NCBI RefSeq assembly: GCF_004000745.1
Contig: NZ_BILV01000001.1
Location: 124,001 to 188,000, forward strand
DNA from: Paenibacillus barengoltzii NBRC 101215
GTDB lineage: Bacteria > Bacillota > Bacilli > Paenibacillales > Paenibacillaceae
Length of the DNA stretch: 64,000 nucleotides
Reading direction: 5' to 3'
Positions 33,481 through 42,407 of this stretch are shown here, in pieces (the stretch's first letter is position 1; the number at the start of each line of letters is the position of its first letter). The notes under the pieces were generated by a model. The model ran no database searches, was not told the origin of the DNA, and saw nothing but the letters and a program-made list of their open reading frames with translations. The translations under genes were made by a program, and so were the position numbers.

Positions 33481-34198
33481 AACGCCCCAGCGCCGGGACT
33501 TGCCCCGGCATTTCTTGGCCGCGCATCGCAGCCATCGCCACCTTCACCAGATCCGGATTGTCTTCCTTCATCAACTGAAGCAGAAGCCGGCTGGTGTCAA
33601 GCCGCGTCTCCATCAGAATGTCAGCGGCGAGATGGTGAATCGGTTTGCCATGACGCAACAGATAGACCAGCATATCTCTGAGCTGCTGCTCATGCTCCGC
33701 GCTCTTGGCAATTGAGCGGGCAATGACGATGCTCAGCGGGCTGTATTTCTGATCCTTCAGCATCGTGAGCAGCCGCGGCACCGCCTCCACCGCCCGCATC
33801 CCGCCAAGCCGGTAGGCGGCGGCGATCCGCCGGCCGTAGAACAAGCTGTCGAGCAGCTTCAGGTCCTGCTGGACAAAGCCAGCGTTGTAACATAATGCGA
33901 TCAGCTTCTGCTGCAGATCGCCCTTAAATTGTTCGATCCATTCGGTTACCCGCTGTTGGATCACCCGCCGTTCCAGCTCAGTCAGCTTGCCCGGCGGCAG
34001 CGGAAGCTCCTCAGCATCGCCCAAATGAGCCTGAAGGAACATGAAATAGTCTTGGTGCTTCTGCAAGTATTCCTTCGTTTTACGCTGAATGCGCAAATGC
34101 CGGATCTTTAAGTAAAACAAGAGCAGTATGCCTATGCCGATCAGCCCCAGGCATACATAAATAAAGGCAATTGCCAGGCCAAGATGCTGACCCGCCAT
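33443..34198 (-). CDS. Membrane-anchored HEAT-repeat protein
   Basis: Product of 251 residues, family not recognised. One membrane segment lies at about residues 7-28 (AIAFIYVCLGLIGIGILL), then a basic stretch and an alpha-helical body with HEAT-like repeats, for instance GMRAVEAVPRLLTMLKD and ILMETRLDTSRLLLQLM. The body is probably cytoplasmic and used for protein binding. AGGAGG lies eight bases before ATG 34198; ATG 34204 is too close to the site. Its 3' end overlaps the glycosyltransferase gene, so the two are probably coupled and may form a complex. Confidence 0.65.
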   Translation of the reverse strand: MAGQHLGLAIAFIYVCLGLIGIGILLLFYLKIRHLRIQRKTKEYLQKHQDYFMFLQAHLGDAEELPLPPGKLTELERRVIQQRVTEWIEQFKGDLQQKLIALCYNAGFVQQDLKLLDSLFYGRRIAAAYRLGGMRAVEAVPRLLTMLKDQKYSPLSIVIARSIAKSAEHEQQLRDMLVYLLRHGKPIHHLAADILMETRLDTSRLLLQLMKEDNPDLVKVAMAAMRGQEMPGQVPALGRYAFALERRETTA

Positions 34199-34224
34199 CT
34201 TCATTTCCTCCTCTCGGCGCCTGG

Positions 34225-36456
34225 TTATTCTCCCGTGGTCCTGCGATCTGGCAAGGTGCGGTAGAACGCCTGCAAGGCGTAATAACCGGACTTAAGCCGT
34301 TCGGTGTACTGCACGGTTTCCCAAGGCTGCCATACGTATTTGGGGAACGTGTCCAAAGCAACGTTCTCCCCGCTGTCACCGTGATCTGTCCCCGATTCAC
34401 TTCGCTCCTCAATCCAAGGCACGAAGGTGATGCCGTCGGTCTCGGTCGTCGAGAAGGCGAGGTCCTCCTTCAAAGGCCGGTAGTCGATGACCTGGCGCGA
34501 GCTGGGATCAGCGAAGCCCAGCAACATCCAAGGAATGCGCAGTTCTACCTCATTGCCGCTGTACTGCCACGAAGCGAGAGAGTTGAAATCATCGCTTCCC
34601 GTGTCGGTTGTGCCGCGAATCAGCTGCCCAACGGTCATGTCCTGAAACGGATGGGCCGATCGGGTATCCGGAGGTTTCATGGTCAAGCTGACCGCCAGCT
34701 TCCAAGGTTGAAACTGCACGGTTTGCTCCTCGGTAGGATCGTCCAGCATCCAATAACCGTACCGCCCGTAGAGACGGCGGTGGAAATCGTAGCTTGGCGC
34801 CACCCGCACCTCAGTCTCCTCATCGCTTCCGATATTCACGATCGCTTCGAGGCCGTCGTCTAACCGCAGCCTTGGCATCTCCGTCACCGGTTGGTTGCCG
34901 CCAGGCTGTGTGTTTGCACCGAGGCGGATGAGCCGCTTCGCAGGGTCGAACGGCTCGCTGAGCCGCAGCCCGACATACACATAAGCTTCGTCATGGGTCA
35001 CCTGCAGCCGGTCGATGCCAGATGCTGGTTGATCCCAGGCTTGGACCTCTCCCTCCGGCAGGTTGTCCCAATCGTCCAGCTTGCCGTCGATGATGAGATC
35101 GTCTTCTTTTCCGGGACCCATGGACAACAGGCCAAATTGTTTTTCGTTCGTAAGCACATTCAGCCAAAAGGCGCGTCGATCCTCCGGGATCTCAAAGCGC
35201 ATCGTATTCCACGTCTTCTTAAACCATTCATCCTGCCACATGAACAAGATCGCGCCGGCATATCCGGTATCGTAAATATCCTTCGTCAAAGAGACGTTGA
35301 TTTCACCTTGCTCTTGTTCGTTGTGCCCCCCTTGGTTCCGTCCCCCTCGGCCGAGGTGGGAGACGCCCAGCGAAGACGGGACGCCATATTCGGTAATCAT
35401 AACCGGAATGTCCTTATAGTAAGCTTTGAGCTCCTGTAAGTAAGCTTTATAGGTGTTGTAATCCCCATTTCCGTCCGGAATCGTCTCGAGCGTCTTATCC
35501 AGATGGAAAAAGTCGGGATAGTACGGATACGCGTGATAAGCAGCGAAGTATCCTGCTTCCCATTTCACCGGCCGAATATGGGTGGCATCCACACTGGCCA
35601 GATCCTCCTCGAACAACGGTTCACCAGGATGCTCCAGCACATCCGTGGTCACCCAATTCGTAAACGTGATCGGATGCTCCCAACCGTAAGCCCGCTCCTT
35701 CTGAGCCGTGTCGTCCACCAGCTCCGCGAGCCAGCTCTCAAACGGGGTTGCTTCCTCGGTCGCCGCAAAATACTGTCCTTGATACGGCGTAACATCCGCG
35801 TGCTTGCGGTTCGTATTATCCACCATTTCCGGGTCCCATTCGGTGCCGATATGCCAAGCCATGAGATAAGGAGCGGCGTTGGCGGTATATTTGCCGCCCG
35901 ATGTTCCCGGCTGCTTGGACACCTTCAAATCGCCGTATACAGCTTTGACCGCTTTTTCAATTTCCTTGTGAAAGGCATCCTTGATCCCCGGAATATAAGC
36001 GTCCTGCTGCTCAATGAGCTGCTCTTCCGGCGACCAGATCCCTTGAATGAAATAGAGGGGATCCTTCCCTTTGTCCCGGTTGTATTTGACGAGCGCCTTG
36101 TAGAACACCGGGTTATGCACCGTATAAATACGAATGACGTTTGCGCCCATATCGTCAATTTGTTGGAACCAGCGTAAGTAGTCGTCTTCCGTGATCGGAA
36201 ATTCCCCAGGAAAATGTCCCGGCACCGTCGCCCCCAGGTTGACGCCTTTGACGAACAGCTCCTCCCAGCGGCTCTCGCCGTCATAGGCGAGAAATTTGTC
36301 CCCTTTGGTGCGGAACTTCAGCTCGGTTCCGTCCTCTGCCGCATAGCTGTAATGGGGCGGCGGCCAGTTTAATACGACCAGCACCACGCAGCCTGCGATC
36401 AAGAGGCCTGCCAGAACGAGCCCGATCGCTAATCGTTTCTTCGCTAATGTCGTCAT
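34225..36456 (-). CDS. Membrane-anchored glycoside-hydrolase-like protein with C-terminal beta domain
   Basis: First gene of the exopolysaccharide operon, 743 residues. The N-terminal hydrophobic segment (about 9-30) anchors it outside the membrane. Residues about 60-440 look like a clan GH-A TIM barrel: VKGVNLGATVPG, GANVIRIYTVHNP, WHIGTEWDPEM (candidate acid/base Glu), PVMITEYGVPSS (candidate nucleophile Glu) and FMWQDEWFK. The C-terminal 250 residues are beta-rich with DDLIIDGKLDDWD, as in CBM9/DOMON-like domains. Probably it cuts or remodels the polymer made by the operon, a common partner of synthase-dependent systems. Confidence 0.72.
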   Translation of the reverse strand: MTTLAKKRLAIGLVLAGLLIAGCVVLVVLNWPPPHYSYAAEDGTELKFRTKGDKFLAYDGESRWEELFVKGVNLGATVPGHFPGEFPITEDDYLRWFQQIDDMGANVIRIYTVHNPVFYKALVKYNRDKGKDPLYFIQGIWSPEEQLIEQQDAYIPGIKDAFHKEIEKAVKAVYGDLKVSKQPGTSGGKYTANAAPYLMAWHIGTEWDPEMVDNTNRKHADVTPYQGQYFAATEEATPFESWLAELVDDTAQKERAYGWEHPITFTNWVTTDVLEHPGEPLFEEDLASVDATHIRPVKWEAGYFAAYHAYPYYPDFFHLDKTLETIPDGNGDYNTYKAYLQELKAYYKDIPVMITEYGVPSSLGVSHLGRGGRNQGGHNEQEQGEINVSLTKDIYDTGYAGAILFMWQDEWFKKTWNTMRFEIPEDRRAFWLNVLTNEKQFGLLSMGPGKEDDLIIDGKLDDWDNLPEGEVQAWDQPASGIDRLQVTHDEAYVYVGLRLSEPFDPAKRLIRLGANTQPGGNQPVTEMPRLRLDDGLEAIVNIGSDEETEVRVAPSYDFHRRLYGRYGYWMLDDPTEEQTVQFQPWKLAVSLTMKPPDTRSAHPFQDMTVGQLIRGTTDTGSDDFNSLASWQYSGNEVELRIPWMLLGFADPSSRQVIDYRPLKEDLAFSTTETDGITFVPWIEERSESGTDHGDSGENVALDTFPKYVWQPWETVQYTERLKSGYYALQAFYRTLPDRRTTGE

Positions 36457-36912
36457 CGGATTTACCTCTTAGTTCACCTCGCTGTTCTTCTTCTCGTGCA
36501 CGTTCCGTTTAAGATCGATGCCCCTGCTGTGTCTGGCCTCCGATGAGCAAGCAAGGGCAGCAACCTTACGTACGGCCGCTTTTCTATGCAGCTATGCAGG
36601 TGATGATGCAGTATGGCCGATTCGCACCTCCGCTTCTCAAAATCACTTTTAATCATGAACCAACCGGACCTGTCGTGTAACTAGGCTGTTGGGAGTGTTT
36701 TACAGTTGGGCCTGTTTTCCGGGGGGATACGGATTTTCGGCACCCTTGTCCGGTTGGTTCATTTCGTGATAATAGACGTGCGAAATTCATCTAGGTTTCG
36801 CTCAATTTTTACACCCTTTTCCATAATGGTTACAAAATTGATACCAAAGTCTTGTCCGAAAATCGCATCATTCTGCGGTTTTTCGCGATTTGCTTCCGTT
36901 ACAGCCCCTCAC

Positions 36913-36957
36913 AAAAAAAGCTTCCCAGGTCCCAGCTTGGGACTATCGTTTTTTCAG
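36913..36957 (-). terminator. Terminator-like hairpin in the gene-poor region (lower)
   Basis: On the minus strand GTCCCAAGCTGGGAC, extended by AAGCTGGGACCTGGGAAGCTT, runs into seven T. No recognised gene ends here. Confidence 0.55.
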
Positions 36958-37082
36958 CATCTTGGAATACGTTTTTGCGTCATGCCATCCTGCCTTGATC
37001 GGCGACTTCCTTCCTAAAAAATGACGTTTTCCCGCCCACTCACTCCAGATCCCAGCTCATCCATTTTTCACCTTCCGTTAAC

Positions 37083-37122
37083 AAAAAAAGCTCCCGATCC
37101 GCCAGCGGCAGATCAGCAGCTT
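37083..37122 (-). terminator. Terminator-like hairpin in the gene-poor region (upper)
   Basis: On the minus strand AAGCT..GATC..GCC-GCT-GGC..GATC..AGCTT forms a nested stem followed by seven T. It may end arsM transcription or a short unit at 37162-37272. Confidence 0.65.
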
Positions 37123-37161
37123 CATTGGTTTTACTTTAGCTTTGCACAAATTTACTCGTCG

Positions 37162-37272
37162 TTAATCCGGCGAATCGATGTCGGCTCCAATAATATCCGC
37201 AAACGCAATCCCTTCTGGTCCAGACTCGGTCTGAAGGCGCGCCCGTCGTGCCCCGGGATCGACTCTCGGCAC
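37162..37272 (-). CDS. Possible 36-residue protein
   Basis: Unrecognised. A GTG-started frame encodes a peptide with an acidic, structured-looking end (PEGIAFADIIGADIDSPD) and stops 40 bases before a terminator. GAGAGG lies about 12 bases upstream. Another frame on the same strand is also open over much of the region, so coding is uncertain. A non-coding RNA is an equal possibility. Confidence 0.25.
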   Translation of the reverse strand: MPRVDPGARRARLQTESGPEGIAFADIIGADIDSPD

Positions 37273-37378
37273 AGTTCCTAGGACCTCTCGTCCTTGCCAT
37301 TCCCCATAGAGACGTTAGGGGAACCGACCTTCCGGTTCACAGCGAGTGCCCGAGAATGCGCGGCCGGAATCGATGAAC

Positions 37379-38176
37379 CTAGGGTCTGACTGCTTTGATG
37401 ACGGCAGAAACAATGTAGTCTTCTACCTTCGAACCAGGGACCCAATCTTTAATAAACGCTCTAGATTCCTCTTTCGGCTCGACTACGATATCCTTAAATC
37501 CGCTTTGCTTAAGCATCGCTTTGAGTTCCTCAACCGATGAAGCCCCAGATACGCACCCCGAATACAAAACATCCAAGTCGTTTTTGATTTCCGTCGGAAG
37601 CTCTGCCGTCGTAACGACATCGGAAATGGCTAGACGCCCGCCGGAGCGTAAGACACGGAATGCCTCATCAAAGACTTGTTGTTTATCCGGCGAGAGATTG
37701 ATGACGCAGTTAGATATGATCACATCCACCGTTTGATCCGCAACCGGTAAATGCTCAATCTCCCCTAGCCGAAAATCCGTATTCGCGAACCCGCCTTTGA
37801 CAGCGTTGCCCCGAGCGCGGCTCACCATTTCAGGCGTCATATCGACCCCTATCACATAACCGGTATCCCCAACCTGCCTTGATGCCAGAAAACAATCGAA
37901 ACCGCCGCCGCTTCCGAGATCCAATACGACTTCCCCCGGTTTCAGCTCTGCTATTGCCTGTGGATTGCCGCATCCTAGGCCTAGGTTCGCGCCAGTTGGA
38001 ACAGCCGCTAGTTCTTCAGTCGAATAACCCAACTGCGAAGAGACGTCATTGACCGTACCGCAGCAGCTTGATTCTGACGAGCAGCACGAGTTGGACTCCT
38101 CCGCCCCTTGCAAAGCAATTTCTTTGTACCGGCTGCGTACATTTTGGCGAATTTGATCGTTCTTGACTTGATTCAT
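37379..38176 (-). CDS. arsM: Arsenite S-adenosylmethionine methyltransferase
   Basis: Cytosolic enzyme that methylates As(III) with SAM, giving volatile or less retained products. The product is 265 residues. The SAM motif [16 protein letters not shown] is near 75. The arsenic-binding cysteines of the family are in [12 protein letters not shown] and [11 protein letters not shown]. An extra N-terminal pair of vicinal cysteines is present (C31-C32 and C38-C39). AAGGAG lies six bases before ATG 38176; the longer frame to 38269 lacks a site. A palindromic operator at 38212-38228 precedes the gene, and the MarR gene upstream overlaps the leader. Confidence 0.93.
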   Translation of the reverse strand: MNQVKNDQIRQNVRSRYKEIALQGAEESNSCCSSESSCCGTVNDVSSQLGYSTEELAAVPTGANLGLGCGNPQAIAELKPGEVVLDLGSGGGFDCFLASRQVGDTGYVIGVDMTPEMVSRARGNAVKGGFANTDFRLGEIEHLPVADQTVDVIISNCVINLSPDKQQVFDEAFRVLRSGGRLAISDVVTTAELPTEIKNDLDVLYSGCVSGASSVEELKAMLKQSGFKDIVVEPKEESRAFIKDWVPGSKVEDYIVSAVIKAVRP

Positions 38177-38211
38177 GAATCCTCTCTCCTTTACTTTTAT
38201 ATTCGTAATTA

Positions 38212-38228
38212 TTTGCAATTTGCAAATA
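38212..38228. promoter_or_regulatory. Operator-like palindrome upstream of arsM
   Basis: ATTTGCAA-T-TTGCAAAT is a perfect 8-1-8 palindrome 36 bases before arsM. The same sequence with one change occurs before the MarR gene at 38741-38757, so it is most likely the binding site of that MarR protein. Confidence 0.75.
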
Positions 38229-38247
38229 TTATGAAAAAAGATCGCCC

Positions 38248-38703
38248 TTAATAAGGGGCTGAACAACATTGGCTGGATTTCGCCATCGCTTCGTTTAATA
38301 GTTTGATCGAGCGGATGACGGTCTCTTTTTCAAAATCGTTCATGTGCGAGAAGATTTCGTTGAAATAATCTTTCATTTGCTGGTCAATCGCCCCCGCAAC
38401 ATACTTGCCTTCCGTCGTTAAGGAAAGAAGATGCACCCTGCGGTCGTTTGGATCGGGCGTTTTCTTGACTAAATTCATCTTAATTAACGATTGAACCTGT
38501 CTGCTAAATGTCGTGATATCGGTCCCTAATGTCTCTGCTACTTGCTGAATAGAAGGCTTGTGCTGACGATCAATTTCATAAAGGATATGGCTTTGAATGA
38601 CGGAGATGTCACAGCCACCCGCAGAACAGCAGTTTTTATTCAGAAAGCCAAAGCGACGAGTCATGATTTGAAATAATTCACGTACATTTTCCACATTTTC
38701 CAC
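38248..38703 (-). CDS. Cysteine-rich MarR-family regulator linked to arsM
   Basis: Winged-helix regulator of 151 residues. The MarR wing [16 protein letters not shown] is near 82-97. It carries unusual cysteines at both ends: C25, C26 and C31 (NCCSAGGC), and C146-C147 (QCCSAPY, four residues from the C-terminus). Such vicinal thiols could bind As(III) and release the repressor from DNA, which is an inference. GTG start with AGGTGAGG upstream. It lies directly before arsM, and both genes have the same palindromic operator. Confidence 0.85.
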   Translation of the reverse strand: MENVENVRELFQIMTRRFGFLNKNCCSAGGCDISVIQSHILYEIDRQHKPSIQQVAETLGTDITTFSRQVQSLIKMNLVKKTPDPNDRRVHLLSLTTEGKYVAGAIDQQMKDYFNEIFSHMNDFEKETVIRSIKLLNEAMAKSSQCCSAPY

Positions 38704-38740
38704 GGTGCCTCACCTCTCATGAAACAGTTATACCGCATTT

Positions 38741-38757
38741 ATTTGCAATTTGCAAGT
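38741..38757. promoter_or_regulatory. Operator-like palindrome upstream of the MarR gene
   Basis: ATTTGCAA-T-TTGCAAGT matches the arsM operator at 16 of 17 positions and lies 38 bases before the MarR start codon, fitting autoregulation. Confidence 0.72.
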
Positions 38758-38813
38758 ATTAACTTTACCTTTATCTCAGGAAATGGGTTATGAGGAGGGC
38801 GTAAATTTCGGTA

Positions 38814-38848
38814 TTGACTTTTTTTAATACAAATAACAATATGGTTAT
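38814..38848 (+). promoter_or_regulatory. ars promoter with overlapping dyad
   Basis: -35 TTGACT (38814-38819) and -10 CAATAT (38837-38842) are 17 bp apart. The inverted repeat ATAAC-AATATG-GTTAT (38833-38848) covers the -10, where an ArsR repressor would bind. Confidence 0.55.
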
Positions 38849-38873
38849 ATGGTTTTAATATGGGGTGATAATC

Positions 38874-39203
38874 ATGACAATGGAATTTGAAAAGATAGCG
38901 GATATTCTGAAAGCTCTAGCCGATCCGACAAGGTTGAAAATCCTCTCTTTGCTCCGTATTCGCGATTGCTGCGTGTGTGAACTGGTTCCCATCTTTAACA
39001 TTTCCCAGCCAGCCATTTCTAAACATGTAAGCCGTCTAAAAACGGCTGAATTGGTCCGCGAAACGCGAAAGGGGCAATGGGTGTTCTATTCGATCAACGA
39101 GAAGCGGTTAGAGGAAATTGGTTATGCTCTGTCCCATTTGCCTGATCTGTCCGAGGAGCTGCGGAAATTGGAGCAACGAGGAATGACAGTTACATGCGAG
39201 TAA
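38874..39203 (+). CDS. arsR: ArsR-family arsenic-responsive repressor
   Basis: Metalloregulatory repressor of 109 residues. The helix with metal-binding thiols reads RDCCVCELVPIF, matching the As(III) site of classical ArsR (CVC), and the recognition helix is SQPAISKHVSRLK. ATG 38874 is preferred, with GGGGTG six bases upstream; a GTG at 38865 would overlap that site. It is the first gene of the plus-strand arsR-acr3-arsC operon. Confidence 0.93.
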   Translation: MTMEFEKIADILKALADPTRLKILSLLRIRDCCVCELVPIFNISQPAISKHVSRLKTAELVRETRKGQWVFYSINEKRLEEIGYALSHLPDLSEELRKLEQRGMTVTCE

Positions 39204-39219
39204 AGGGAGTGTACAGTAA

Positions 39220-40275
39220 TTGAGTAAACAAAAGAAAAAGCGACTCTCATTTCTGGATCGCTATTTGACGTTATGGATTTTTATTGCGATGGCGATAGGA
39301 ATTGGCTTGGGTTACGTATTTCCTAACTTTGTCGCCGGTTTGAATGAATTTCAAGTTGGAACCACGTCGATACCGATTGCACTTGGCCTTATTTTAATGA
39401 TGTATCCGCCGCTGGCGAAAGTACGATACGAAGAAATCGGCCGTGTCTTTCGAAATGGCAAAGTGTTATCCATTTCATTGATTCAAAATTGGCTTATCGG
39501 CCCGATCTTAATGTTTTTCTTGGCTATAATTTTTCTCCAAGGTTATCCAGAATATATGGTCGGCCTGATCATGATCGGTTTAGCCCGCTGTATTGCAATG
39601 GTTATCGTCTGGAATGATTTGTGCAGAGGGGATGCCGAGTACGCGGCGGGACTCGTTGCTTTCAACTCGATCTTTCAAGTTTTGTTTTACTCCGTCTACA
39701 CCTATATCTTTGTTACGATTTTGCCGGGATGGTTCGGGTTGGAGGGCGTCGTTGTTGATATTACGATGGTCGAAGTCGCCAAGAGCGTGTTTATTTATTT
39801 AGGGATACCGTTTGTAGCCGGAATGATTACTCGCTATTCGCTTGTAAAAGCAAAAGGGCGATCCTGGTACGAAACGGTCTTTATTCCAAAAATCAGTCCC
39901 ATCACACTTATCGCATTGCTGTTTACGATTATCGTCATGTTCTCACTGAAAGGCGAGATGATCATCCAATTGCCTTCGGATGTCGTGAGGATCGCGATTC
40001 CGCTATTAATTTATTTTGTCGTTATGTTCCTGATTTCGTTCTTCATGGGCAAAAAAGCCGGAGCTGACTATCCAGTGACTTCTACACTGGCATTTACCGC
40101 CTCGGGAAATAATTTTGAGTTGGCAATCGCTGTTGCCGTTGGGGTCTTTGGAATTCATTCCGGCGCTGCATTTGCGGCCGTGATCGGACCTCTTGTAGAA
40201 GTCCCTGTGATGATTGCGTTGGTCAACGTCGCGCTCCGATTTCAGCGAAAGTACTTTTCAAAGGAAGCTGCTTAA
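39220..40275 (+). CDS. acr3: ACR3-family arsenite efflux permease
   Basis: Membrane exporter of As(OH)3, 351 residues with ten predicted membrane segments. The catalytic Cys is in the family motif [15 protein letters not shown] near residues 126-140. TTG start with AAAGGGAG upstream, 16 bases after arsR. It is sometimes annotated arsB in Bacillales, but the sequence is of the ACR3 type. Confidence 0.94.
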   Translation: MSKQKKKRLSFLDRYLTLWIFIAMAIGIGLGYVFPNFVAGLNEFQVGTTSIPIALGLILMMYPPLAKVRYEEIGRVFRNGKVLSISLIQNWLIGPILMFFLAIIFLQGYPEYMVGLIMIGLARCIAMVIVWNDLCRGDAEYAAGLVAFNSIFQVLFYSVYTYIFVTILPGWFGLEGVVVDITMVEVAKSVFIYLGIPFVAGMITRYSLVKAKGRSWYETVFIPKISPITLIALLFTIIVMFSLKGEMIIQLPSDVVRIAIPLLIYFVVMFLISFFMGKKAGADYPVTSTLAFTASGNNFELAIAVAVGVFGIHSGAAFAAVIGPLVEVPVMIALVNVALRFQRKYFSKEAA

Positions 40276-40295
40276 CATAAACAGGAGGTATCATC

Positions 40296-40724
40296 ATGTC
40301 AGATAACAAAAAACTCGTTTATTTTCTTTGCACAGGAAACTCTTGCCGCAGCCAAATGGCGGATGGTTGGTTGAAGGCGCTCGGTAATGATCGGTACGAA
40401 GTAAAAAGCGCCGGGTTGGAGGCACATGGGCTGAATCCGCGTGCCGTCCAGGTGATGAAGGAAGCTGGCGTCGATATTAGCGGTCATACATCGGATGTTA
40501 TCGATCCGGAGATTTTGAATCGGGCTGACTATGTGATTACGTTATGCGGCCATGCAGACGAACATTGTCCGGTGATTTCGAATAAAAACGTCGTGAAGTG
40601 GCATTGGGGCTTCGATGATCCAGCCAAGGCAACCGGCACCGAGGAAGAAATCATAAGCCAATTTCGAGCAGTTCGGGACGCGATTAAGTCGCGTGTCGAA
40701 AAGTTTCTTGCTGAAGACTGCTAA
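40296..40724 (+). CDS. arsC: Thioredoxin-coupled arsenate reductase
   Basis: Cytosolic enzyme that reduces arsenate to arsenite for export by ACR3. The product is 142 residues of the low-molecular-weight phosphatase fold. The catalytic loop is C12-TGNS-C17-R18. The disulfide relay cysteines are C84 and C91 ([10 protein letters not shown]), matching the three-cysteine mechanism of the Bacillus and Staphylococcus enzymes. AGGAGG precedes the ATG. Confidence 0.96.
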   Translation: MSDNKKLVYFLCTGNSCRSQMADGWLKALGNDRYEVKSAGLEAHGLNPRAVQVMKEAGVDISGHTSDVIDPEILNRADYVITLCGHADEHCPVISNKNVVKWHWGFDDPAKATGTEEEIISQFRAVRDAIKSRVEKFLAEDC

Positions 40725-40762
40725 TCTGTCAACATTATCCTAACTTTGCATATTTCAATAAA

Positions 40763-40811
40763 AAGAGCTATCCCGGAAGCCGTCTACGACGACTTTTAAG
40801 GATAGCTCTTC
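40763..40811. terminator. Terminator between arsC and the SOS cassette
   Basis: The 11-bp perfect arms AAGAGCTATCC and GGATAGCTCTT enclose a 26-base loop. The two operons converge here, and an A-run lies on the left side for the minus strand. Confidence 0.65.
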
Positions 40812-40830
40812 AGGCATTCTTTATTTCATA

Positions 40831-41166
40831 TCATTTCCACATACCATCAATAATGTCCGATAGCTTGATCCAACGAAAATCATTTCCATCAGTGATTCTG
40901 ATGTTTTTTTGTTGCAGATCGATCTTCGTCACGACTCCGGTTATTTCCGCTCGATTCAATTCGCCAAATAATACTAAAGTGATCTCTTTCCTGAGCTGCA
41001 TGGATTCAGCAATGAGCCTGGAGATCCGTTCCATCTCTTGATCATCTAATTGCGGCCGCGTGTTCTTTCTCAAATTCTGCTGGTGCATGAGATAAGCTTC
41101 CTTGTGCTCTGGAAGCATCATTCTTGACGATTCGAACAAGCCGTTTCCTTTCAGTTTTTTGCTCAT
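40831..41166 (-). CDS. YolD-like protein
   Basis: Small cytosolic protein of 111 residues of the YolD family, which commonly sits next to UvrX-type Y-family polymerases in Bacillales and phage SPbeta. The body has LPEHKEAYL near 20 and the beta-rich C-terminal half (EITGVVTKIDLQQKNIRI). Its biochemical role is not known. Its ATG overlaps the polymerase stop codon (ATGA), and it is the last gene of the LexA-controlled cassette. Confidence 0.88.
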   Translation of the reverse strand: MSKKLKGNGLFESSRMMLPEHKEAYLMHQQNLRKNTRPQLDDQEMERISRLIAESMQLRKEITLVLFGELNRAEITGVVTKIDLQQKNIRITDGNDFRWIKLSDIIDGMWK

Positions 41167-42407
41167 TTATAATGTCCTCCAATTTTTTGTGCACGATCCC
41201 GCGCCTGGCCCGACGCTTTTAAAGAAGAGGCCCTCATAATCGCGGTGCTTCCGTATTTCTCCTTTATTCGGTCCGTGGTTCTTTCCAAGGCTAACTTAAC
41301 TTCGCGGTTATTGAACAAAGTAAGCTGATATTCCTGGTCGCTTACTAACTGACTTAAAGTGACCCCAATTTTCCGAACAGGCAACCCATCCCAATGGCGT
41401 TTAAACAGTTTTTTCGCTGCGTCGAACACCTCATCCGTGAGGCTCGTCGGGTCGGGTAATTTCATTTGTCTGTAGAAGCCGGAAGGGTGATCAAAATCCG
41501 CCCCTTGGCATCCTACCGAGACCACCCAGCCCATATACCCTTTCGTTCGAGCTCGTTGACACACTAACTCCGACAGCTCTAACAAGGGAACCATGATGTC
41601 ATCAAACTCCCAGTAATCGTAGGGAAGGGTCATTTGATGACCGATGGCTTTTTGCAAATCATGTGTACTTGGCGTTACCGGGGAATGATCCTTGCCGTTG
41701 GCAATGAGCCACAGAACTTCCCCATTCACTCCCCATTTGGCTCTTAATTTGGTCAGGGGAGTCTGGGCCAGCTGGCCAATGGTATATATCCCCATTCTCA
41801 TTAAATGCCGGCGCATCCGGGAGCCCACCATAAACATCTGATGAATCGGCAACGGCCAAAGCATTTCTTGCACGTCTTTCACAGGCAAGTAAAAAATCCC
41901 TGTGGCATTCCGTTTGGCGAAATTATCGCAGGCCATTTTGGAGAGCACCTTATTTTCACTAATTCCAATGCGTACACGAACTCCCGTCTCCTTCATGACT
42001 TTATCCTGAATGCTCCGCGCAATGTTATCAGGACCGCCAAAAAGCTGTAAGCTTCCCGTGACATCCAAATACTGTTCATCGATGCTGTACGGCTCGACCA
42101 AGTCCGTGTAGGATTGATAAATTTCTGTAATTTGCAAGGATACCCTGATGTATTCCTCCATACGGGGACGAATGACCACAAGATCCGGGCATTTGGCAAG
42201 TGCCTCTCCCAGCCTCTCTGCCGTAGTGATCCCATATTGCTTGGCAAGGGGACACGCGGCGAGGATAATCCCGGAACGACGCGCGGGGTCTCCTGCAACC
42301 ACAACAGGTTTGTCTGCATACTCGGGGTGGGCCGCTTTTTCAACACTTGCGTAAAAGGATTGACAATCCGCCAGCATGATGACTCGACTTTTGTTATCGC
42401 TTTTCAT
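41163..42407 (-). CDS. uvrX: Y-family DNA polymerase, UvrX-type
   Basis: Translesion polymerase, 414 residues. The catalytic residues are in MLADCQSFYASVEK (Asp near 13) and EPYSIDEQYLDVTG (Asp-Glu near 110). The finger segment reads VVVAGDPARRSGIILAACPLAKQYG, with LAACPLAK as in the UvrX/YqjW branch rather than DinB. The little-finger domain follows from about 240. Both ends overlap neighbours by ATGA, giving tight translational coupling. It probably acts in SOS mutagenesis. Confidence 0.92.
   Translation of the reverse strand: MKSDNKSRVIMLADCQSFYASVEKAAHPEYADKPVVVAGDPARRSGIILAACPLAKQYGITTAERLGEALAKCPDLVVIRPRMEEYIRVSLQITEIYQSYTDLVEPYSIDEQYLDVTGSLQLFGGPDNIARSIQDKVMKETGVRVRIGISENKVLSKMACDNFAKRNATGIFYLPVKDVQEMLWPLPIHQMFMVGSRMRRHLMRMGIYTIGQLAQTPLTKLRAKWGVNGEVLWLIANGKDHSPVTPSTHDLQKAIGHQMTLPYDYWEFDDIMVPLLELSELVCQRARTKGYMGWVVSVGCQGADFDHPSGFYRQMKLPDPTSLTDEVFDAAKKLFKRHWDGLPVRKIGVTLSQLVSDQEYQLTLFNNREVKLALERTTDRIKEKYGSTAIMRASSLKASGQARDRAQKIGGHYK

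Larger units (their letters stand above)
36457..37378. other. Gene-poor region between arsM and the exopolysaccharide operon
   Basis: About 920 bases without a convincing gene. On the minus strand there are two terminator-like hairpins (37083-37122 and 36913-36957) and several short open frames: one at 37162-37272 and one ending in MEKGVKIERNLDEFRTSIITK near 36775-36840. The promoter of the exopolysaccharide operon must be in the lower part, but no clear -35/-10 pair was found. Confidence 0.5.

Noticed and set aside
36706-37281. Two plus-strand frames of 103 and 86 codons in the gene-poor region
   Set aside because: No ribosome sites, unusual composition, and terminator hairpins on the other strand run through them.
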